Below, piece after piece: positions 1 to 8,032 of a DNA stretch of 15,781 bases. The notes under the pieces are model-generated. The model did not search any database. It was not told the origin of the DNA and was given only the letters and a program-made list of their open reading frames with translations. Source of the stretch: JABFXC01 sp035551575 (lineage in GTDB: Bacteria > Gemmatimonadota > Gemmatimonadetes > Gemmatimonadales > Gemmatimonadaceae); contig DASZNJ010000275.1 in assembly GCA_035551575.1 (NCBI GenBank), forward strand, positions 1 to 15,781, read 5' to 3'. The position numbers and the translations under genes are program-made. Positions within the stretch are counted from its first letter, which is position 1, and every line of letters begins with the position of its first letter.

Positions 1-1326
1 GGCGCCGGCCTCGGGCTCGGCGCCTGCCACATCGGGCCTGCAGCCACCCGCGCCGGTACGGCGCCTGGCGGTGCGCTGCTCCCCTCTCCCGGTCCGCAGC
101 TCTTCACCGCCCCCCCGATCGCCACCGTCCGCATCGGCTTCGTCGGCGTCGGCCACCAGGGGACGAGCCACGTCACCAACTTCACGAAGATCCCCGGCGT
201 CGAGATCCGGGCGATCTGCGACCTGCTCCCCGAGCACGTCGCGCGCTCGCAGAAGATCGTCACCGATGCCGGCCAGCCGAAGCCGGCGGGCTACTCGCGC
301 GGCCCCGAGGACTTCCGCCGGATGTGCGACGAGGCGGAGCTCGACCTCGTCTTCAACGCGACGCCATGGGAGTGGCACGCGCCGGTGATGCTCGCCGCGA
401 TGCGCGCCGGCAAGCACGCCGCGACCGAGGTCCCGATGGCCGTCAGCCTCGAGGAGCTCTGGGAGCTCGTCGAGACCGCCGAGAAGACGAAGCGGCACTG
501 CGTGATGATGGAGAACTGCTGCTACGACCGGACCGAGATGATGATCCTGCGCATGGTGCGGCAGGGCGTCTTCGGCGAGCTGCTCCACGCCGAGTGCGGC
601 TACCTGCACGACCTGCGCACCCTCAAGCTCACCGACTACTACGTCAACCGCTGGCGCGTGCAGCACTCCATCCGCCGCAACGGCGACCTCTACCCGACCC
701 ACGGCGTCGGCCCGGTCGCGCAGTGGATGAACATCAACCGCGGCAACCAGTTCGACCAGCTCGTCTCGATGGCGGGCAACTCGCGCGGGCTCAACCTCTG
801 GGCGGCCGAGCACATCGGCCCCGACAGCCCCGAGGCGAAGCAGCGCTACGCGTTAGGCGACGTCGTCACGACCATGATCCGCACCACCGGCGGCCAGACC
901 ATCGTCGTCACCCACAACACCGACTCGCCGCGCCCGTACAGCCGGAACATCCTGCTCCAGGGGACGAAGGGGCTGATCCGCAAATACCCGGAGGAGAAGA
1001 TCTACCTCGAGGGGCGGAGCCCCGACGACCGGTGGGAGCCGACCACCGCCTACCAGGCGGAATACGAGCACCCGATCTGGAAGAGCCTCGAGGAGCGCTC
1101 GGCCGGCGCCGGCCACGGCGGGATGGACTACATCGAGGACTTCCGGCTGATCCAGAGCCTGCGCGACGGTGCGCCGATGGACATGGACGTCTACGACGGC
1201 GCCGCCTGCACGAGCGTGATCATGCTCAGCGAACGCTCGATCGCCAACCGCAGCCAGCCGCAGGATGGGGTGGATTTCACCCGTGGGGCGTGGAAGACGC
1301 GTGCGCCACTGGGTATCATCGGTTGA
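1..1326 (+). CDS. Gfo/Idh/MocA family oxidoreductase, GH109 (alpha-N-acetylgalactosaminidase)-like, 5' truncated
   Basis: The frame is open from base 1, so the start lies outside the window; 441 residues are visible. The first residues (GAGLGLGAC) look like the end of a Tat or Sec signal, which suggests export, but the twin-arginine part is missing. A Rossmann nucleotide-binding motif (GFVGVGHQG) lies at 136-162. The motifs ENCCY (511-525), GYLHDLR (about 598-618), YPTHGVGP (691-714) and AGAGHGGMD (about 1102-1128) match the GH109 branch. Characterised members of that branch use a tightly bound NAD to cleave terminal alpha-GalNAc by an oxidation/elimination route, and the YPTH tyrosine and histidine correspond to active-site residues in that family. 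Many environmental paralogues carry these motifs with unknown substrates, so the fold is sure and the GalNAc substrate is not. The stop TGA shares its A with the next start codon. Confidence 0.88.
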   Translation, partial: GAGLGLGACHIGPAATRAGTAPGGALLPSPGPQLFTAPPIATVRIGFVGVGHQGTSHVTNFTKIPGVEIRAICDLLPEHVARSQKIVTDAGQPKPAGYSRGPEDFRRMCDEAELDLVFNATPWEWHAPVMLAAMRAGKHAATEVPMAVSLEELWELVETAEKTKRHCVMMENCCYDRTEMMILRMVRQGVFGELLHAECGYLHDLRTLKLTDYYVNRWRVQHSIRRNGDLYPTHGVGPVAQWMNINRGNQFDQLVSMAGNSRGLNLWAAEHIGPDSPEAKQRYALGDVVTTMIRTTGGQTIVVTHNTDSPRPYSRNILLQGTKGLIRKYPEEKIYLEGRSPDDRWEPTTAYQAEYEHPIWKSLEERSAGAGHGGMDYIEDFRLIQSLRDGAPMDMDVYDGAACTSVIMLSERSIANRSQPQDGVDFTRGAWKTRAPLGIIG

Positions 1327-3482
1327 TGCTCACACTTCGTCCTCGCCTCACGCTCGCGACCGGCGCGAGCTGCCTCACGGTCGCGGTTGCCATCACCATC
1401 GCCGCCCCATCCCTCGCCGCGCAGGTCGTGGACTCCGCCGCGCGCCACGACACGACGGCCGCGCATCGCCTCGAGACCGTCGTCGTCACCGCCGAGCGCC
1501 GGAGCGCTCCGCTCGCGTCGAGCGCCGCCGCGGTCACCCGGCTCTCGGCCGCCGACCTGCGGCGCCTTCCGGTGACGACGGTCGCCGGCGCGCTCGAGCT
1601 GGTGCCCGGCATGGTCGTCCTCCACTCCGACGCGCTCGGCGATGCGCCGCGCCTCGCCATCCGCGGGTTCTACGGTGGCGGCGAGACGGAGTACGTGACC
1701 GTGCTCCTCGATGGCGTTCCGCTCACCGGGCTGGCGACCGGACAGGTGAATTGGGACCTCGTCCCCCTCGCCGCACTCGACGCGATCGAGATCGTGCGCG
1801 GCGGATCATCCGCGGCGTATGGCGACGCGGCGATCGGCGGAGTGGTCAACCTGATCACCCGCCCCACGCAGGGTGAGCGCGCACACGAAGCATGGCGCAT
1901 CGAGGGGGGAGAGCTCGGCACCATTCGCGCCGGTGTCGCGTCAGGCGGGACGGTCGGTGGCCGCGCGGGTTCGCTGTTCGCCAACCTCCGGCAGTCGGAT
2001 GGCTACCGCGCGCACGAGCATCATCGCGCGGGCACCATCGGCGGCTCCCTCGAGCTGCTGCACGGCGAGCGCGGCTCGCTGGCCATCTCCGCGCTCGAGC
2101 ACGCGCGGCGCTTCGACGATCCCGGCCCGCTCACCGACGCCGAGCTCGCCGCGTCGCGCACGGCCGCGTCGCCGCTCTTCCGCTTCGACAACACCAGGGA
2201 GCAGGTGCACCGCCTGACGCTCGACGGGTCGGCGCGGGCGTTGGGTGCGTCGCGAGTGAGCGGCTACCTCACCGGCGAGCGCATGACCAGCGACGCGCTG
2301 CGCACGACGCCGCTCTCCGCCGACTTCGCCGATGCGCAGGCGCGCGCGCTCGGCGCCTCGCGCCTCATCGGCTCGTTCCAGCTCGAGACCGCGGGAACCC
2401 TCGCCGGTCTCGCCAACCGCCTGGTCGTCGGAGCCGACATGTCGCTCGGCACCCTCACCTCCAGCTACCGTCCGGTCGCCACCGGCGACTCGGCGGCGTT
2501 CGCCGGCGCGAGCGGCGCGAGGGGACAGGTCACCGCCCGCGGCCGCGGGCAGCGCGAGAGCGTCGCCGCCTTCGCCAACTGGGAGGCGTCGCCGGCCGGC
2601 GCCCTCCGCCTGACGTTAGGCAGCCGGATCGACGGGATCGGCGATCGGTTCGTCCCGCGTCCGCCGAGCACTGGAGAGGGATTTCATTCGTGGCACGTCG
2701 CGGTGAGCCCGCGCGCCGGGGTGAACCTGCGCTGGATCGACGGGCCGCGGCAGGCCGGCCACGTCTACGCCACCGCCGGCCGCTCCTTCAAGGCGCCGAC
2801 GATCGACCAGCTGTTCGACCAGCGCGCGATCCCGGTCCCCTTTCCCCCCTACTCGGTCACGACCTCGAACCCCGGCCTCGATCCGCAGTACGGGAACAGC
2901 GTCGAGGCCGGCCTCCATCATCGGCTCGCGCTCGTGCCGAACACCGTGCAGGCTCGGCTCGCGCTCTCCGCCTACCAGATGGACATGCGCAACGAGCTGG
3001 ACTTCGACCTGCAGCAGTTCAGGTACGTGAACATCGGCCGGAGCCGGCACCGCGGCATCGAGGGCGGACTCACCATCGACGCACCGCGGGCGACGAGCGC
3101 GTTCGTCAACTACACGCGCCAGGATGCGACCTCGCGGCTCGGCGACAATGCCGGGAAGCAGCTCAAGGCCGTCCCGCGCGACAGCTGGACGTTAGGCCTC
3201 ACGCGCGTTCCCGCGCACGGCCCTGGCCTTGCGCTGACCGCGACGACGATGGCCCATACCTGGCTCGACGACGCCAACACCCGGCCCCTCGCCGCCTCCA
3301 CGCGTGTCGATGCGCGCGTCTCGTGGCCGTTAGGCGGCGTCCGCCTGGCGGTGGACGCCCGCAACCTGTTCGACCGGAAGTACAGCACCACCGGCTATCC
3401 CGATCCGGCGGGGAGCGGGACGCTGCTCCTCTATCCCGCGGCGGGACGGGTGGTGACGGTCGGCATCGAGTCGCGCCGCTGA
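1326..3482 (+). CDS. TonB-dependent outer-membrane receptor
   Basis: This 718-residue protein has a signal peptide (about residues 1-32, hydrophobic core LTVAVAITIAAPSLA). A TonB-box-like ETVVVTA lies at 50-56 and a plug domain at about 60-180, with RLAIRGF, VLLDGVPL and the plug end VNLITRP. A 22-strand-type barrel follows, including a typical extracellular NPGLDPQYGNSVEAGL segment. Such receptors import siderophores, cobalamin, metals or sugars using TonB/ExbBD energy; the ligand cannot be told from sequence. No SusD partner is present, so the two-protein SusC type is unlikely. The chosen ATG overlaps the upstream TGA by one base and has no Shine-Dalgarno sequence, which suggests translation by re-initiation after the GH109-like gene. 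The frame extends upstream but only as a shadow of that gene. The protein ends in VGIESRR rather than the usual terminal aromatic residue. Confidence 0.93.
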   Translation: MLTLRPRLTLATGASCLTVAVAITIAAPSLAAQVVDSAARHDTTAAHRLETVVVTAERRSAPLASSAAAVTRLSAADLRRLPVTTVAGALELVPGMVVLHSDALGDAPRLAIRGFYGGGETEYVTVLLDGVPLTGLATGQVNWDLVPLAALDAIEIVRGGSSAAYGDAAIGGVVNLITRPTQGERAHEAWRIEGGELGTIRAGVASGGTVGGRAGSLFANLRQSDGYRAHEHHRAGTIGGSLELLHGERGSLAISALEHARRFDDPGPLTDAELAASRTAASPLFRFDNTREQVHRLTLDGSARALGASRVSGYLTGERMTSDALRTTPLSADFADAQARALGASRLIGSFQLETAGTLAGLANRLVVGADMSLGTLTSSYRPVATGDSAAFAGASGARGQVTARGRGQRESVAAFANWEASPAGALRLTLGSRIDGIGDRFVPRPPSTGEGFHSWHVAVSPRAGVNLRWIDGPRQAGHVYATAGRSFKAPTIDQLFDQRAIPVPFPPYSVTTSNPGLDPQYGNSVEAGLHHRLALVPNTVQARLALSAYQMDMRNELDFDLQQFRYVNIGRSRHRGIEGGLTIDAPRATSAFVNYTRQDATSRLGDNAGKQLKAVPRDSWTLGLTRVPAHGPGLALTATTMAHTWLDDANTRPLAASTRVDARVSWPLGGVRLAVDARNLFDRKYSTTGYPDPAGSGTLLLYPAAGRVVTVGIESRR

Positions 3483-3856
3483 TCGCTGCGCGCACGCCGC
3501 GCCAGCTCGACCGACGCCCAGAACATCAGCGCGGCGATCACCGGGTGCAGCGCCGCGAGGCCGAGCCGTCCGAGTGAGCTCTGCCAGCCGGCGGTCGCGT
3601 ACTCGAGGAAGAGCAGTACGACGGTGAGCCAGGCGCAGGCTTTCGTCGCGCGCGACGCGCGCGCGACGTAGGCGAGGACGACCGCGACCGGCGACAGCCA
3701 CTCGAAGGCGTGCACGAAGGCGCGGTGCGCCTTCCACCAGTCGGGGCCGAGAAAGATCGCGCGGCCGGCGATGAACACCTGCGCGAGCACCGCGCCGGCG
3801 AGCAGCCAGCCGGTGATGGCGAGCGCCTGCCGCGCGATGATGACCCGTCTCGTCAC
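3431..3856 (-). CDS. Four-helix membrane protein, DUF6220-like
   Basis: This is a 141-residue integral membrane protein with four hydrophobic segments, roughly QALAITGWLLAGAVLAQVF, the FVHAFEWLSPVAVVLAYVA region, ACAWLTVVLLFLEYA and LAALHPVIAALMFWASVEL. The pattern of a histidine after helix 1 (KAHRAFVH) and LHPV in helix 4 resembles DUF6220 proteins; the function is unknown. Paired histidines in the helices would allow haem or quinone contact, but this is inference. The start is GTG at 3856, which overlaps the cytochrome stop codon as GTGA, so the two genes are almost certainly translationally coupled. A longer in-frame reading up to 4153 is only a shadow of the cytochrome gene. Its last 52 bases overlap the 3' end of the convergent TonB receptor gene. 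Confidence 0.75.
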   Translation of the reverse strand: MTRRVIIARQALAITGWLLAGAVLAQVFIAGRAIFLGPDWWKAHRAFVHAFEWLSPVAVVLAYVARASRATKACAWLTVVLLFLEYATAGWQSSLGRLGLAALHPVIAALMFWASVELARRARSDQRRDSMPTVTTRPAAG

Positions 3857-4368
3857 CGCCTGCCCTGGGTCTTCTCGCCGGCCTTGATCAGGAGCAGCTC
3901 CGGCATCGTCCACGGAGTCGTCCGCCCGGTGTTTGCCGCGCGCACCTGCGCGACCGTTGCCGCGCTGATCGGGAGCGCGCGGTTGCCGAAGCTCGCGCGG
4001 ATGTAGGTCGCGACCGCGGCGATCTCCTCGTCGCTCAGCGATGGTCCCCATGCCGGCATCGCGCCGTTGTACACCTGCCCCTGCACCTCGACGTCGCCGA
4101 CGAGCCCGTGGAGGATGATCCTCACGACTCGCGACTCGGGACCGTTCACCCACTCGCTCCCGGCCAGCGGGGGGTAGACGTCGGTCCCCTCCCCCTGCGC
4201 CTGGTGGCAGGCGGCGCAGGTCGAGGCGAAGACCTGCGCCCCCGTCCGCGGCGCCTTCGCCTGCGCGCCCGCCTGTGCCAGCGCCGCACCGTCAGGCAGC
4301 AGCGCCGCGCCGGCGACGAGCACCGCGATCGTGAGCGCGCTCCGGCGCGCCTTCATCAGTTCTGTCAT
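3853..4368 (-). CDS. Mono-haem c-type cytochrome
   Basis: This 171-residue exported protein has a signal peptide at about residues 1-32 (MKARRS, then a hydrophobic stretch, ending near ALAQA). The haem-binding CAACH is at 51-55, with the distal methionine in GAMPAWG (Met104). The pattern LSDEEIAAVATYIR is typical of class I cytochromes c. It would act in the periplasm as an electron acceptor or carrier. It sits between a propeller-type dehydrogenase-like gene, which ends 68 bases upstream on the same strand, and a membrane protein coupled by a 4-base overlap, so it is the likely electron acceptor of that operon. A GTG at 4374 is in frame, but GAGGGG at 4379-4374 sits five bases before the ATG at 4368, so I chose the ATG. 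ATG at 4356 (MKARRS) is a further possibility. Confidence 0.92.
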   Translation of the reverse strand: MTELMKARRSALTIAVLVAGAALLPDGAALAQAGAQAKAPRTGAQVFASTCAACHQAQGEGTDVYPPLAGSEWVNGPESRVVRIILHGLVGDVEVQGQVYNGAMPAWGPSLSDEEIAAVATYIRASFGNRALPISAATVAQVRAANTGRTTPWTMPELLLIKAGEKTQGRR

Positions 4369-4373
4369 CGTCA

Positions 4374-4379
4374 CCCCTC
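4374..4379 (-). promoter_or_regulatory. Ribosome binding site deciding the cytochrome c start
   Basis: On the minus strand this reads GAGGGG, followed by the five-base spacer TGACG and then the ATG at 4368. It overlaps the first base of the alternative GTG start at 4374, which therefore has no spacer and is unlikely to be used. Confidence 0.6.
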
Positions 4380-4436
4380 AACTCGTCCCTGGAAAATCCC
4401 GCGCACCACCTCGAAGCTCGCCCGCGCGGCTCCGCC

Positions 4437-7250
4437 CTACCGTCCTCCGGTTGCGCCGGCGGTCTTCTTCAACTGCTCGGCGTACTGGGTGTCGAGGTGC
4501 ATGATCCGGATCGCCTGCGCCAGGCTCGTCGCCGCGGCCGGATCCGACCATGCCGACTGGATCACCGGCTGGACGAAGTTGCGCACGAACTCCGGGGTGT
4601 AGCGCGGGTTGCGCACCGAGCCGGCGAGCACGGCGTAGCCGAGCACGCGCTGCGCCGGGTCGTCGCTGTGGGCGAGCGCGGCGAACTTGTCGAGCTGCCA
4701 GGTCCGCTCGCGCGCGGTGACGAACCTCCGCCACGCGACCTCGACCGGGTTCATCGGCGTCTGGGTCGCCGGCGCCCCCGCGGGCGCTGCGCCCGGCGCG
4801 GCTGCCGGCGCCGGGATCGCGGGGTTCACCCGCGCGAAGACCGTCGTCGCCGCGGCGAGTCCCTGCTCGCCGGAGATCCGCCCGACCGCGGCGAGCACCT
4901 GCCCCCGCGTCTCCGCGCTCAGCGTCGTGTCGGTCACCACCTTCGTGACGAGTGGGGCGAGCTCGGTGACGACGCCGTTCTCCCCGGCGAGGAGCTGCGC
5001 GACGGCGGCGTGCATCGCCGGGCTGCTCGCGTCGAGCCGCGTCAGCAGCCCCACCGCCGGCGCCGGGACTCCCGAGTGCCCGACCAGCGCGTTCACCAGC
5101 TCCGTTCGCGTCGGGTCGCCGGCAATCGAGAGCAGCGGCTTCACGCCTGACGGCAGGACGCGGTTGCGGGCGAAGTCGGCGACGAGCGAATCGAACCGCG
5201 CTCCACGCGCGGCGAGCAGCTCGGCACGAAGCACCGGCTGGATCTTCGCGCTCCCCGCCCACTGGGTCGGGAGGTAGTACGGCCCGATGGTCGACGGCTG
5301 CGTCCCCCACCAGTCGCCATTCCACGGCGCCTCGTCGTTGGCGAGCCGGGCGAGCGTCAGGACGAGCTCGTGCCGCAGCGCCTCGTCGGTCGCCTCGCCT
5401 AACGCGGAGGCCACCGCGCTCACGGTGGCGGTGTCGTGCATCAGCTGCAGCGCCTGGCGCGCATGCGCCCGTGCGGCGACCGGCCCGGTCGTCAGCGCCG
5501 CCAGCGCCGCCTCGCGCGCCCCCATCGCCCCCAATGCCCGGCTCGCGAGGTGCGCCACCACGACGTCGCTGTCGCCGAGCAGCTTCGCGATGTCGCTCGC
5601 GCGATCGCGCGCGCCGAGCCGCTCCAGCCCGGCGATCGCCTGCACCCGCACCGCCGGATCGGCGTCGCCCAGCGCGCGCACGAACAGCCCGATCGGCGCC
5701 GTCTTCCGCAGTGCCGCCGACTCCGAGATCGCCTTCAGCGCGACCGCGCGCATCGCCGGATCGCGCTCGGCGCGTTCCAGCGCCGGCAGCGCGTTCTTCC
5801 CGCCGAGCAGCTCGAGGGTGAACAGTGCCGCCGCCCGCCCCTCGAGCGCCCGCTTCGCATCTCCGGCGATCAGGGCGAGCCCGCGCAGCGTCGTCACCTT
5901 CGGCCCGCGGCGCAGGAGCTCGCGCTGCGCCTCGAGGCGCTGCGTCCCGTTGGCCCCGCTCAGCGCGCCGAGGAGCTTCAGGTCGCTCAGCGCCGTCGCG
6001 TTGAGCGGCTTGCTCGCCGGCCGTCCCGGATAGCCGACGCGGAGGATCGCGCCGACGGTGTCGCCGGCGTAGTTGAACATCCCTCCGACGAGGCTCGCGA
6101 TGTACATGTGCGAGCGGTCGTCCATCGCCATGTCCACCACCCGCGGCGCGGCGACGAAGTCTTGCTGGTCGATCTTGAAGCTTGCTCCGCTCGGCACCAG
6201 CTTGTGCCGGAACACCTTGTTCATCGTCCAGTCGCCGGTGTAGAGCGCGTGGTTCCACTCGTCGGGGAACCCCGGGTCGTCGAGCCAGAGCGCGCCGGTC
6301 CCCGCCCCCGGACCGTAGTCGAACAGCGACGGCATGTGCTCGTCGGCGAAGTTCCGGAACAGCGCCGGGTACCCCATGTTCGCGTCAGGCGCGACGTAGT
6401 GGAGCCGGGTGTCCCAGCCCAGCCCGTCGTTGGTGTTGTCGCGCGCGTAGACGTGGCCGAACGGGTCGACGGCGATGTCGTAGATGTTGCGCGTCCCGAC
6501 GCCGTAGGTCTCGAGCCCCGTGCCGTCGGGCCGGACGCGGACCACCGAGCCGCCGCGGCGGGTGATCGTCCGCCCGTCCTTTCCCTTCGCGCCGAGGTAG
6601 CCGTAGTCGCCGACCGCGACGTAGATCCAGCCGTCGATGCCTAACGTGATGTTGTTGGTCGAGTGGTCCGACGACCGGACGTCGAGCCCGAAGCCGAGGT
6701 CGCGGACGAGGGTGTCGGCGCGGTCGGCGATCCCGTCGCCGTTCACGTCGCGGTACGCGACGAGCTCGGGGACCTGCAGCACGTACACGATGTTGCCCGA
6801 GACCGCGATCCCGCGCGGGCTGTCCACCTTCGCGAACACCGAGTAGCGATCGGCGCGCCCGTCCCCGTCGCTGTCGACGAGCCGGATGATCCGGCCGCGT
6901 CCCTTCACCGCACCCTGCGCCAGGTTGAGGTCGGTGCCCATGTACACCGACCCGTCGGGCGCGGGCGCGACCACCGTCGGGTACATCGCCACCGGCGGCC
7001 CCGCGAACATCGTCACCGCGAACCCGGGCGGCACGGTGACCTGGGCGAGGACTCCGCTGTCCCGCGCCGCGTTCGGGGTGATCGCGCCGCGGGCCGGAAG
7101 CACGGGACCGACGTCGGGCTTCGCGGCGGGCTTCGCGGCCGGCCCCGGCTTGGCGCCCGGATCCTGCGCGCCGGCGGGAGTCGCGAGCACGGGGACCGCG
7201 ATCAGCGCGGCGGCAAGGATGGTGCGAAGGGGCAGTCCGGGCTGTCGCAT
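4437..7250 (-). CDS. Secreted beta-propeller/HEAT-repeat 'membrane-bound dehydrogenase'-type protein
   Basis: The protein has 937 residues. There is a signal peptide at 1-28 (LAAALIAVPVLATPAGAQ) and an Ala/Lys/Pro-rich linker (about 30-47) with near-repeated AKP units. A six-bladed sorbosone/glucose-dehydrogenase-like propeller spans about 70-405, with PPGFAVTMFAG, two Ca-binding-type loops (DSDGDGRAD at 126-134, DVNGDGIAD at 168-176), GVGTRNIYDIAVDPFG and GYPALF. HEAT-like helical repeats fill about 430-780, and a Pro/Ala-rich linker precedes the C-terminal helical part. Proteins of this kind are abundant in Planctomycetes and relatives, where they are often fused to a cytochrome c domain. 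Here no CXXCH is present and the cytochrome is the next gene. Substrate and cofactor (PQQ or other) are unknown. The start is ATG at 7250 with only a weak ribosome site; the gene is divergent from the 197-residue protein across 135 bases. Confidence 0.85.
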   Translation of the reverse strand: MRQPGLPLRTILAAALIAVPVLATPAGAQDPGAKPGPAAKPAAKPDVGPVLPARGAITPNAARDSGVLAQVTVPPGFAVTMFAGPPVAMYPTVVAPAPDGSVYMGTDLNLAQGAVKGRGRIIRLVDSDGDGRADRYSVFAKVDSPRGIAVSGNIVYVLQVPELVAYRDVNGDGIADRADTLVRDLGFGLDVRSSDHSTNNITLGIDGWIYVAVGDYGYLGAKGKDGRTITRRGGSVVRVRPDGTGLETYGVGTRNIYDIAVDPFGHVYARDNTNDGLGWDTRLHYVAPDANMGYPALFRNFADEHMPSLFDYGPGAGTGALWLDDPGFPDEWNHALYTGDWTMNKVFRHKLVPSGASFKIDQQDFVAAPRVVDMAMDDRSHMYIASLVGGMFNYAGDTVGAILRVGYPGRPASKPLNATALSDLKLLGALSGANGTQRLEAQRELLRRGPKVTTLRGLALIAGDAKRALEGRAAALFTLELLGGKNALPALERAERDPAMRAVALKAISESAALRKTAPIGLFVRALGDADPAVRVQAIAGLERLGARDRASDIAKLLGDSDVVVAHLASRALGAMGAREAALAALTTGPVAARAHARQALQLMHDTATVSAVASALGEATDEALRHELVLTLARLANDEAPWNGDWWGTQPSTIGPYYLPTQWAGSAKIQPVLRAELLAARGARFDSLVADFARNRVLPSGVKPLLSIAGDPTRTELVNALVGHSGVPAPAVGLLTRLDASSPAMHAAVAQLLAGENGVVTELAPLVTKVVTDTTLSAETRGQVLAAVGRISGEQGLAAATTVFARVNPAIPAPAAAPGAAPAGAPATQTPMNPVEVAWRRFVTARERTWQLDKFAALAHSDDPAQRVLGYAVLAGSVRNPRYTPEFVRNFVQPVIQSAWSDPAAATSLAQAIRIMHLDTQYAEQLKKTAGATGGR

Positions 7251-7385
7251 GGCGTGAGGAGGACCTGCGGGTGAAGGGAATCGCGACCGTCTTCTCCCCG
7301 AAGGTTGCGCGGGCGCCCACCCCCCGGCAAGTCGCCGTCAGGCAAATCCGGTGCGTCTGGCACGCCGAGTGCTCACCCCCCTCGC

Positions 7386-7979
7386 ATGGCACTTCGCGAG
7401 TTCACCGCATCGGACGGCCGCGAGTGGCGGGTCTGGGACGTGACGCCGGAAACAATGCACCCGGCGACTCGCACCGAGGACTACCTCGCTCCCTACATGG
7501 ACGGCTGGCTCGTCTTCGAGGCGAAGGACGAGTCGGCGAAGTGCCGCCTCCACCCGATTCCTCCCGGCTGGATCGACGCCGACGACGCAGAGCTCGAGCG
7601 GATGCTGCACCGCGCCGAGACGATCCGCGGCGAACGCACGTCGGGCCCTCACGGTCGCACCGCGATCGAGGAGGCCGAGCCCGGGCGGCGCGGCGTTCGC
7701 GGCTTCGACGGCAGCGCGCAGTCGCGCAGCTTCCGCTTTCCCGACGGCCGCTTCTGGAGCGTCGCCGAATGGTCCACCAGCATCTCCGCCCCCGAGGGCG
7801 GCACGCGCACCGTGCTTCGCTTCTCCGCCGGCGCCCGCTCCCTCGACCTCACCGACTGGCCCCAGGACTGGCGGAGCTTCTCCGACAGCCAGCTCGCATC
7901 GCTGCTCGTCGAAGGCTTCCCGCGCGCGCCGAAGCCCAACCCGACCCCGTATCGTCGCAGAGCCGGCGACGAGCGCTGA
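7386..7979 (+). CDS. Uncharacterised Trp-rich protein with two similar halves
   Basis: This is a 197-residue soluble protein without signal peptide or membrane segments; I do not recognise a named family. Two modules look related. The N half has F6, DGR at 10-12, W14, V16, WLVF at 41-44, a proline at 58, W62 and L70. The C half has F118, DGR at 120-122, W124, V126, LRF at 144-146, P159, W162 and L170. The DGR-x-W spacing and the W-to-L distance of eight residues are identical in both. The middle (about 80-112) is charged and probably a flexible linker. The ATG at 7386 gives the natural-looking start MALREF but has no clear ribosome site. An in-frame TTG at 7305 would only add a Pro/Gly-rich low-complexity stretch. 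The gene is divergent from the propeller gene and convergent with the TonB/beta-barrel gene. Confidence 0.75.
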   Translation: MALREFTASDGREWRVWDVTPETMHPATRTEDYLAPYMDGWLVFEAKDESAKCRLHPIPPGWIDADDAELERMLHRAETIRGERTSGPHGRTAIEEAEPGRRGVRGFDGSAQSRSFRFPDGRFWSVAEWSTSISAPEGGTRTVLRFSAGARSLDLTDWPQDWRSFSDSQLASLLVEGFPRAPKPNPTPYRRRAGDER

Positions 7980-7987
7980 ACGACCGC

Positions 7988-8009
7988 GGGACTTTCAAGG
8001 GACTTTCAA
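7988..8009 (+). repeat. Perfect 11-base tandem duplication
   Basis: GGGACTTTCAA occurs twice without a gap (7988-7998 and 7999-8009), directly after the stop codon of the 197-residue protein and at the left edge of the foldback element. It may be a duplication scar or part of an older repeat unit. Confidence 0.8.
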
Positions 8010-8032
8010 CTACACGCACCAGGACTGGCCGT

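Noticed and set aside
852..858. TTAGGC strings considered as telomere-like repeats
   Set aside because: They are single, dispersed, in-frame codon pairs inside genes, never in tandem.
324..1325. Upstream extension of the TonB receptor frame, giving a 1052-residue reading
   Set aside because: The extra part is an Arg/Pro/Ala-rich shadow of the GH109-like gene; the receptor signal peptide begins at the ATG at 1326.
1322..1329. GTTGATGC at the oxidoreductase/TonB junction considered as another edge of the nonamer element
   Set aside because: No nonamers or other element sequence lie nearby; the 8-base match is explained by the stop/start overlap.
4378..6258. Long alternative-frame minus-strand reading (626 codons) inside the propeller gene
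   Set aside because: Its composition is Arg/Gly/Ala-rich without domains, the usual out-of-frame shadow in GC-rich DNA; the propeller/HEAT frame carries all recognisable motifs.
5436..6644. 402-codon plus-strand reading opposite the propeller gene
   Set aside because: It has no recognisable domain and Arg/Pro/His-biased composition, and it lies entirely antisense to a well supported gene.
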